Positions 7,182 through 14,200 of a stretch of DNA of 14,830 bases are shown in pieces. Source of the DNA: Chrysochromulina parva. Its lineage: Eukaryota; Haptophyta; Prymnesiales; Chrysochromulinaceae. The notes under the pieces were generated by a model, which was not told where the DNA came from, ran no database searches, and was given only the letters and a program-made list of their open reading frames with translations. Positions within the stretch are counted from its first letter, which is position 1; each line of letters opens with the position of its first letter. The stretch spans positions 1 to 14,830 of the forward strand of contig PJAB01001393.1 of NCBI GenBank assembly GCA_002887195.1, read 5' to 3'. Both the position numbers and the translations under genes were made by a program.

Positions 7182-8045
7182 TCACAGCTCGTCGTGCGCG
7201 GATGGCTTGCTTTGCCACTTCGGACCCAGGGAGCGCGCGGAGACGGCGGCCTTGCCGTCGAACGGGGCCGGCGGCGGTGGCGGATCGGTTACGATGCGGG
7301 AGGTTGGCCCTGTCGGCGACGGGCCCGCAAGTTTCTCCTGTTCCTTGTCGCTGTGTGCATAGAAGAAGTTGACGGCAACAGCTTCCAGGCCGCCCTCGAC
7401 CGCGCGAAGGAAGCCGCGCAAGTTGAAGTTTTCGCGCGTGGTGAGCAGGTAGTCCTGGATCACGCTGCCCGGCGGCGGCTTCACCTGGCGGAAGAGGATG
7501 AAAATGTAGCGGTGATCCATAGCTGGGTTGTCATTCAGAATGCCGTCGGTGCTGCGCGGACCGTTGTACGGGATCAAGTGATAGCACTTCTCATCGTTCT
7601 TTGAAGTGGACTGGGCGCAGTTGAGCGCGAACCAGTGCAAAATCGGACCCTTTTCGCCATCTGCACTGCCGTCGCCGGCAGCACGCTTCGGCTCATCCGG
7701 CGCGAGAAGCATTACCGCGTAGCGGTCCTGGTGTGCGCCAAATTTGGTGGGTTCCCACTCCACCAGCGGCCGCTCGTTGAGCGCGACGTCGCTCCGCGTC
7801 GAAATGCGTGAGTCCGAGCCGCTCACGTAATATTTTGCACCGAAGCCACCCTTCTTGTACTTGACCTCCAAGCGCGGCAGACCCTTCGGCAGCCCCAGCG
7901 CGCCGATGTACGCGTCAGCATCGTCGAGGGACGTGTCGTAGGTGCTGCGTTGCGCTGCCGCCGCCGCCATGAGCGCGAGCGCGATCCACACGCGCGATCC
8001 TAACGCCATTGATCGTCGGGTGGCTGTGAAAGAACTACTGAACAT
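7182..8045 (-). CDS. PEBP-family protein with signal peptide and C-terminal HDEL (ER-resident)
   Basis: 287 residues, read leftwards from ATG at 8045; an internal ATG at 8009 (Met13) gives a cleaner signal peptide (MALGSRVWIALALMAAAAA) with G at +4 and may be the true start. Residues about 55-232 carry phosphatidylethanolamine-binding protein landmarks: LLAPDEP (D117, counterpart of DPDxP), ILHWFALNC (H137, W138), YNGPRSTDG, DHRYIFILFRQ (H178, Y180) and ENFNLRGF, then VAVNFFYA near the end. These residues line the anion/phospholipid-head-group pocket in the family. A Pro-rich tail follows and the last four residues are HDEL, the classical ER retrieval signal. Most PEBPs are cytosolic or secreted, so ER residence is unusual. 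Function is unknown: lipid-head-group binding or a chaperone/inhibitor role are possibilities. It converges on the OS-9 fusion gene, another predicted ER-lumen protein. Confidence 0.9.
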   Translation of the reverse strand: MFSSSFTATRRSMALGSRVWIALALMAAAAAQRSTYDTSLDDADAYIGALGLPKGLPRLEVKYKKGGFGAKYYVSGSDSRISTRSDVALNERPLVEWEPTKFGAHQDRYAVMLLAPDEPKRAAGDGSADGEKGPILHWFALNCAQSTSKNDEKCYHLIPYNGPRSTDGILNDNPAMDHRYIFILFRQVKPPPGSVIQDYLLTTRENFNLRGFLRAVEGGLEAVAVNFFYAHSDKEQEKLAGPSPTGPTSRIVTDPPPPPAPFDGKAAVSARSLGPKWQSKPSAHDEL

Positions 8046-8150
8046 ACGCCTTTCTATAAACTCGGATCTGTTCAGTTAGGAATTCAAATCCGTTCCGGTT
8101 GCGTGTGTCCGGCTCCACCCGGGTGCCTTGATCGTGCGGGATAAAATTTC

Positions 8151-8168
8151 GCCGCATAATTATGCGGC
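8151..8168. promoter_or_regulatory. 18-bp perfect palindrome with TAATTA core
   Basis: The sequence gccgcataattatgcggc is its own reverse complement. The central TAATTA is a classic homeodomain-type core. It lies about 105 nt (or about 140 nt from the inner start) upstream of the PEBP ATG. Use by a transcription factor, perhaps of the homeodomain class, is inferred. Confidence 0.5.
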
Positions 8169-8850
8169 TCGTCAGCACATTACTCTACAGGCTCCCCATG
8201 CTAGCTGCCGCCGCATCAAGCAAACATTGCTCCTCCTCGTGGCGCGGTCCGAAATCCTCATGGCTCGGAGATACCATCCTCGATACCACCATCTTCGGAA
8301 GATTGGGTTCGTGCAGCCTGCTGCTGACCCAGCCACCGTGCTCCTCGCTCGCGGTGCTGCACATCACATTGCGCGGCCACGGCACTCGCGCTCTGTCCGC
8401 GACCACGCTCCACCGCATTGGCCAAGGCATGCAGCGTTGCCGATGTGACCAGATCGTCTGCATCGTCAAGATGACGGAGAGCCGTGGCGCCTCTGTCCTT
8501 GCACTGCCTGCCATCGCCCAGTTTATCATCGTGCATGGTGGGCGAATGCGCCCGATCATGGTCGTCGAGGCCGATGGACTGGCACTCACAGCAGTTCGAA
8601 TCATCAAGCGCCTGGCTGCTCTTGATCAGCGCATACGCTGCTATCGCACGCAAGCAGAGTTCGAGGCCGCTTGCTCAACCTCATCGGAAGAACATCATCG
8701 CCATGCTCTGGGTGTCGCTCGCCTCGCGAGTCGAAGGCATGAGAGCGGCGGCAGCCTGAGTTTGCAGTGGCGTGGACCATGCAGCGAGCAGTTTCTCGCT
8801 CTCTCCCAGAAGCTTCGTGACTCGCTGGCCAGGTTGCGCGGCGGCGCCTT

Positions 8851-8940
8851 GGCGACAGGCGCCGTCCTGGGCATACACGTGGCGTCAGGCGCCGTCCTGG
8901 GCATGCTCGTGGCGCCAGGCGCCGGCCGGGCGGTGGCACG
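8851..8940 (+). repeat. 30-bp tandem repeat, about three copies
   Basis: Units at 8851-8880, 8881-8910 and a diverged third at 8911-8940, of the form ggcg-caggcgccgtcctgggc plus a variable end. The period is a multiple of three and, in the desaturase frame, reads as a 10-residue repeat (SGAVLGMLVA-like). It sits just upstream of the preferred desaturase ATG. Confidence 0.85.
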
Positions 8941-8968
8941 TGTGCGTGCCAACTCTGCACGGCCCATC

Positions 8969-10978
8969 ATGGCCACCCTCTGTCCTCCTCCCACGCCAGT
9001 GCACGTGCACATTGACGGCGCTTGGTACGATCTGAGCTCATTTGCGCATCCTGGCGGCACCGACCTGATTGCACGCCACAATGGCACCGACATCTCTTAT
9101 CTCTTCTACTCGAACCACTTTGATCCCCTGGAGGCTGCGCGCCGTCTGCGGCCGTTCAAGATGGCGAAGGCACCCAACGATGCGCCCTCACTCCTGTTGC
9201 CCACCTCGGAGCCCTGCTCGGACCTTTACCTGGAGCTCAAGCGGCGCGTCACTGATGAGCTGGCTAGGCTCGGTGTCAACTGGCGTCACCAATTCAGCGC
9301 TGCACCGTACGCGGCGCGTCTCGCGTGTCTGGTGGCGTGCCTCGCCTCGCGCCGCCTCGGCTGGCCGGGTGCGGTCTCGCTCATCTCGGCGCTCGCGTAC
9401 GGCCTGCTTACGGGGCGGCAGACTTGGACTCACGCGCACAACGGCGTGCACAACCCGAACGCCATCCCACGCCCCTTGAAGCGTCTGATGGCGCTGGACT
9501 TTGTGGGTGTGGTCGACGCGTGGATGATGGAGCATCACGCTCACCATGCGCACACCAATGACGCCGCGCAGGATCCGGACGTGAGATGGTGGATGCCTCT
9601 CTTCTCATACGCCGACATCCATGCCAGTGGCGGCTCCCCGCGCACCGCGTTGTTCGCCGCGCTCGCGTATCCGCTCCTTGTGCCGGTGATGCTCGTCCGG
9701 TCGCTCCTCCATGCGATCTCGTTTGATCCCAAGGGGCGCGCCACTGTAGCGTACGTGCTGGCTGTCGCACCACTGCGCTTCGGTCTCGACATCGCTCTGC
9801 TCGGAACGCGCTATTTTCCGCTAGCCCTCGGTGCCGCGACGGCCTACATCGTAGGCACCTTCGTGGCCACGCACCAGCTCGCGTCCAACTACGCACCTGC
9901 AGCTCGCAAGATGGCGACGACGGCCATGGAGGAGGAGGACGAGGCCACACGCCCCGCGATGGCCGAGCCGCCGCCGGTGGAGTGCTGGATGACGAAACAG
10001 CTTCGCGCGACCAATAATGTGCTTGCAGGGCACAGCGCGTGGTCCGCCTTCTGTGGCGGCATCAATAACCACATTGAGCATCATCTCTTCCCAATGGTCT
10101 CGAGTCAGGCGTTGAGCCACGTCGTGCCGGTGGTGCGTGAGTTTGCAAGGGAGCGCGGGCTGCCCTACCAGAGCTTCACGCCGCTCGAGCTAGCGAGTGA
10201 GCATGTACGCTTCGTCGCGGGACGCTCACCCCGCCGCCGCACAGTGCGCTCTTCTCGCCAAGAGCGCACGCCTACCATGCTGCTACGGCCGGATCGCGCC
10301 CACGACGGCGCGATGTTGCCCTCAACGCCGGTACGGTGGTCCCAGCCCTTGCATCGGCGTCTGGCCTCGCTAGGGCTCGCCAGCGTGGGCCTGTGGCACC
10401 TAGGCAATAGCCTGCGACCGACGCGCACGCACGCGGCCATCCCCTCGATTTCCGAGTACGACGCCGTCCAGTATAAGAAGACCAAGACGGCGCCCAAGAC
10501 GGCAGCACCGCCGCCCAGCAACGCCATGGCGGGCGAGCCTCTCGCGCCCGCAGAAGGGCTCGCGCTCCTGAACAGCGGGCTGGCGCGCGCGGCGCAGCTG
10601 CTCGATGCTGGTGATCTCGAGGCCGTGCGTGCAGAGCTACATGAGCCTGCATTTGCGCGATTCCTCGGCTTCAAACCTGGCGTGCGAGGCAACGCGGCCA
10701 ATCTCAAGCCATCGGCAGGCCTCGCCACGGCAGGTGTGAGTACGGTCGCGCTTGAGGAGCTGCTGCTAGCGCTCAAGAGGCTCGATGACTTCTGCCTCTC
10801 GAATCGCGTCCTCGTCTTCAACGCCGAGGACGTCGAGCAGGTGAAGAGGCTGATGACGGCATCGGGCACGGACGGTGGGGTGGGCGGCAAGGTCGACTTG
10901 GAAGAGGGCCGCGCCCTATTGGCGGAGGTGCGCGAGCAGGTAGAAGTGGTGCTGAGGGACTTGGGGCGTGGTGTCTGA
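8969..10978 (+). CDS. Cytochrome b5 front-end fatty acid desaturase fused to a C-terminal helical domain
   Basis: 669 residues from ATG at 8969, which has an optimal context (A at -3, G at +4) and immediately precedes the b5 domain. Residues 10-55 are a cytochrome b5 domain (HPGG at 27-30, second heme His about H50). Residues about 105-414 are a membrane desaturase with three di-iron histidine boxes: HNGVH (157-161), HHAHH (189-193) and HIEHH (368-372). Front-end desaturases use this layout to insert double bases-to-carboxyl-side unsaturation (delta-4/5/6/8 type) into polyunsaturated acyl chains, taking electrons through the fused b5. The third box normally begins with Gln; here it is His. 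No stop follows. The frame continues through a well-placed internal ATG (10277, residue 437), an Arg-rich plus hydrophobic segment ending near THAA (about 450-495), and a helical domain (523-669) resembling small thylakoid-lumen/PsbQ-like bundles; that resemblance is tentative. Substrate and regiospecificity cannot be read from the sequence. Confidence 0.85.
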   Translation: MATLCPPPTPVHVHIDGAWYDLSSFAHPGGTDLIARHNGTDISYLFYSNHFDPLEAARRLRPFKMAKAPNDAPSLLLPTSEPCSDLYLELKRRVTDELARLGVNWRHQFSAAPYAARLACLVACLASRRLGWPGAVSLISALAYGLLTGRQTWTHAHNGVHNPNAIPRPLKRLMALDFVGVVDAWMMEHHAHHAHTNDAAQDPDVRWWMPLFSYADIHASGGSPRTALFAALAYPLLVPVMLVRSLLHAISFDPKGRATVAYVLAVAPLRFGLDIALLGTRYFPLALGAATAYIVGTFVATHQLASNYAPAARKMATTAMEEEDEATRPAMAEPPPVECWMTKQLRATNNVLAGHSAWSAFCGGINNHIEHHLFPMVSSQALSHVVPVVREFARERGLPYQSFTPLELASEHVRFVAGRSPRRRTVRSSRQERTPTMLLRPDRAHDGAMLPSTPVRWSQPLHRRLASLGLASVGLWHLGNSLRPTRTHAAIPSISEYDAVQYKKTKTAPKTAAPPPSNAMAGEPLAPAEGLALLNSGLARAAQLLDAGDLEAVRAELHEPAFARFLGFKPGVRGNAANLKPSAGLATAGVSTVALEELLLALKRLDDFCLSNRVLVFNAEDVEQVKRLMTASGTDGGVGGKVDLEEGRALLAEVREQVEVVLRDLGRGV

Positions 10979-11264
10979 GCGGAGCACCGAGCAGGTGTAC
11001 GGACGGAACGGTGGCTCTAGTGGCCACAAACTTGATGAACAGTCGCCATTCCTATTTTGTAACAGAGTGGCCTCCAACAAAGCCAAGACAATCTGCGATG
11101 CAAATGCATCGAGGTGCTTGCATTCTCTTGATCATGAGAATAGCACGACTCGTCACAAAAGCACCCACAGCACAAAGTTGAGCTGCGCGAGCGATTTTGT
11201 GCCGACGGCGACGTGTCCGACGTGTCCTCGGCGACGCGACCTCGACGACTTGCGCCTGGCCTAA
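10979..11264. promoter_or_regulatory. Intergenic region upstream of the SET-glycosyltransferase gene
   Basis: 286 nt between the desaturase-fusion stop and the next ATG, AT-richer than its flanks. It ends with an in-frame TAA (11262-11264) directly before the ATG at 11265. Two dyads lie at 11097-11141 (listed separately). A short open frame across the region has no recognisable content. Confidence 0.5.
11097..11141. promoter_or_regulatory. Pair of dyad elements upstream of the SET-GT gene
   Basis: First dyad: gatgca-aa-tgcatc (11097-11110). Second: attctc-t-tgatca-t-gagaat (11122-11141), symmetric except for one T/T pair around a perfect tgatca. They lie 125-170 nt upstream of the ATG. Regulatory use is inferred from position and symmetry. 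Confidence 0.35.
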
Positions 11265-14200
11265 ATGGAATATGGTGTGCCACCTAGCGTGGCTGCAGCC
11301 TTCTCTCTTGCTGAAGTGAGCTGCGTCGAGGCACGGGCAACGGAGAAATATGGTGTTGGGCTGTTTGTGGCAGCATCCGAGGTGCCATCTGGCACGACGC
11401 TCGTCTCAAGCAGGCTTTCCTCGTGCATTTTGGCATCCGACTTGCGCGGCGAGCTCCATGAGCATTTGGCTCCGGATGACATGTATGGCCGAACGTTGGC
11501 CGCGTTGATACAGTTGGCAACGGCGCACGAGAGCGGCCAGGCAACTGACCTCCGAGCAGCCTACTTCTTGGAAGCGGCTCCACTTTCGGCGATGACAATG
11601 CTACAGGCGTGGCCAACCGACTGCGATGCTGCACGGCGCATTGTAAATTCGGTCGCGTGGGTGCGCTCGCGCATGCTACGTGCGTCGATGGAGCGCGAAC
11701 ATCGCGCTCTCGCGGCTATCGATGCCAGCGTAACATTCGATCGCTATTTATGGGCGCAGCTTGTGATGCTCAGTCGTGCCCATGCCCCATGCGCCTCCAG
11801 AGCAGGCCATGCGCTCGTGCCACTGGTCGACCTAGGCAACCATCGATCCACAGGCGCGAACGCCAAGTACGTTGTGACCGAGAGCACCATCTCGCTGGTC
11901 GCGGTTCACACGCTGAGCCAAGGTGACGAGGTGACCGTCTCTTATGATCCGGATGCCGATTATGCCGACCTTTTCGAACGCTACGGCTTTTTTGATGAGA
12001 GCAGCGTGCTGCATACGGCTGAGATCGTCGTTCCAACGGAGTCGTTGGCCTGCAAGGAGGGCGACGTGACCGGCGCCGAGATGGTGTCGGCCATCATGGC
12101 CTATGGCTGTGATTCGTCACAGCAGATGGGTTGGTGGTGGATTCCCGATGAGCGGCTGGACGCGTGCCCGTTGCTCGCGGCCTTGCGAGTGAGTCTCACA
12201 CAGGAGAGCGAGCGTGGCACGTGGACGACGAAGGCGGGGCGCGAAGAGTGGATGGCGAGCGGCACGCCTATCCAAGCAGAGGCCGAGGCTCGAGCTCGGC
12301 TTGGTGCTCTCATCCGCGAGCACCTCGACAGTTACTCGAGGAGCTCTTTGGCGGAAGACACGGTGGCGTTGGCTGCAGTCCGTCAGAATGTGCCACGGCC
12401 ATGGGGTATGGACACCGTGCGAGAGGAGCACGCGCTGCGCTTTGCCATCTTCGAGCGAGGTCTGCTTCTGAAAGCGCTCGACGTGTTGGCACATCTGCCG
12501 GCCGGCCCGTCGATCGTCCCACCGGCGATGGTGGTGCCGGAGCTGCAAGCTCCTCAGCCACCACCATCGCCTCTTCCTCCTCCTCAGACAGCCCCAGCCA
12601 TAGATGCGCTGCCGCCCGCCATAACACCGCCTCCTCAAGAGCTGGCGTTTTGCCTGGCGTTTGCATACTACATCAACATGGATTGCATGCCCCATCGGCG
12701 ACGGCGTATGGATTCGATGCTCTCGCGTCATAGCTTGTCGCCGCGCCGCGTGCAAGCGATCACGCCGCGTGACTCGACCTTCGGAGCGAATGCGGAGCGC
12801 CGCGCACGGTGTGCTGTGGCTCCAGCAGACGGTCACGCGACGCGTGTGGCGCCCCCGCTGCTCGCTAACATGCTCTCTCACGTCGCTGTCTGGCGGATGG
12901 TCGCCGAACGCGCCGATGACGAGCCGCTCGCTCTCGTGCTTGAAGATGATGTGATGCTGCTGCGCGCGTGGCGCTCGGAGCTCAATCGCATCCTGCGCAT
13001 GCTACCAGCCGATTGGGATGTCTTCATGCTCGATTCATTGCCAGTGCGCAGTGAGTGGTACTACAGCTTCGACTGCGCCACTGCCCCACCCTTACCAGTG
13101 CTGGCTGAGCCCCCAACGCTCTACCTGGATGCGTATGTGCTCACGCCGGCTGCTGCCCGCTGGCTGCTGGAGCGGCACGTCTTGTACCCAGGCGCACCAG
13201 GGGAGGACTTGATGGTTGACCTCCAGCGCCAGCGCGGCCGTGTGTGGCACACACACCCGAAGAAGCTAGCCATACAAACGTGGCATGAGAGCGGCATCAG
13301 CGGACCGGGATTTGCGAGGACGATGGGGCAGGTCTACTCGGAGTACTTCACACGCATCCCAAAGAGCTTGTACGATGACGACGACGAGGAGGGGGGCGGA
13401 AGTTGCGACGGCGAGGGCCTTGGCGGCCTCTGCGGCTCTTTGGTGGGCGCAGGGCCGGAGGAGGAGGTGGTGGTGGTGGTGGAGGAGGAGGAGCTGCCAC
13501 TTATCCTGACCACCACTTCTCCCAACTACGAGCCATGCTATAAGCTCTTTCACAGCAGCCTCGTGGAGGCGGGCTACCCGAGCTCGAGGCTGCGCGTCCA
13601 GCTTCTCGAGCTGAAACCGCCCTTTGGCGTTGGCACGCCCTCATGGCACGAAGCCATCGGGCGATCGTTGGACTTTGTCTTCCGGCACATGGGTGGTAGC
13701 GAGCGTCATCCAGCCGGTGGGAGTAGTGGCAGCATGGACGAAGATGTGGGGGTGAACGGCACGTTTGAGGTGGACGGCACGGCAGATCGGTTCGTGATCA
13801 AGTCGGATGCCGACATACAATTCTTTGCGCCCTGCACGGCGGCCATTCGTCGCTGGTGTGTCCGCATGCGGTCCGAGGGCCTCGACTTGATGCTGATGCG
13901 AGAAGCCGACCGTGAGGCAGTCAATGGCGGCATCTACCTCATTCGCTGCAGCGCGAGGATGCGGCGCTTCTACGCGGAGCTCATTCGTCGCTCGCAGACG
14001 AACCCCGGGGCGCTGCACGACCAGGAACATCTGAACGCGATGCTCGGATTGGACGGCAGTTGCCATATTGGGCCATGGGATCCGGAGGTGCGCTTCAAGA
14101 TTCTGCCCGACGAGGATTACATTTGGGCGCAGAACCTGCGTTCAAAAGACCTGCGTCGCGTCTCTTTCCATCATGCGGTGGCTGAGATGGGAGTGCCTGC

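Larger units (their letters stand above)
8046..8968. other. Divergent region (PEBP - / desaturase +), coding status unclear
   Basis: About 920 nt between divergent starts. From 8162 the + strand frame of the desaturase is open without a stop for 269 codons to Met at 8969, with fairly coding-like third positions, so a long N-terminal extension (or a 5' exon) cannot be excluded. The ATG at 8162 itself lies inside an 18-bp palindrome, and the translated stretch shows no domain I recognise. I therefore treat it as promoter/5' region with uncertain coding potential. Confidence 0.45.

Noticed and set aside
8055..8060. TATAAA next to the PEBP start
   Set aside because: On the PEBP strand it reads TTTATA and is only about 10 nt from the ATG at 8045, too close for a TATA box of that start. 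It could serve the inner ATG at 8009, but the evidence is too weak.
8258..8653. - strand 131-codon frame in the PEBP/desaturase spacer
   Set aside because: It is the codon-aligned complement of the open + strand frame and shows no domain or targeting signal.
8530..8660. Receiver-like stretch (RPIMVVEADGLALTAV) in the open frame upstream of the desaturase
   Set aside because: Only one short strand-like segment resembles a response-regulator receiver; the acidic pocket and phosphoacceptor/lysine pattern cannot be placed.
10968..11264. 98-codon + strand frame before the SET gene
   Set aside because: It begins at GTG, overlaps the previous stop, is rich in Ser/Thr/Cys with no domain, and lies in an AT-rich probable promoter.
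12117..12881. 254-codon - strand frame
   Set aside because: Antisense and codon-aligned to the SET-GT25 frame; no recognisable content.
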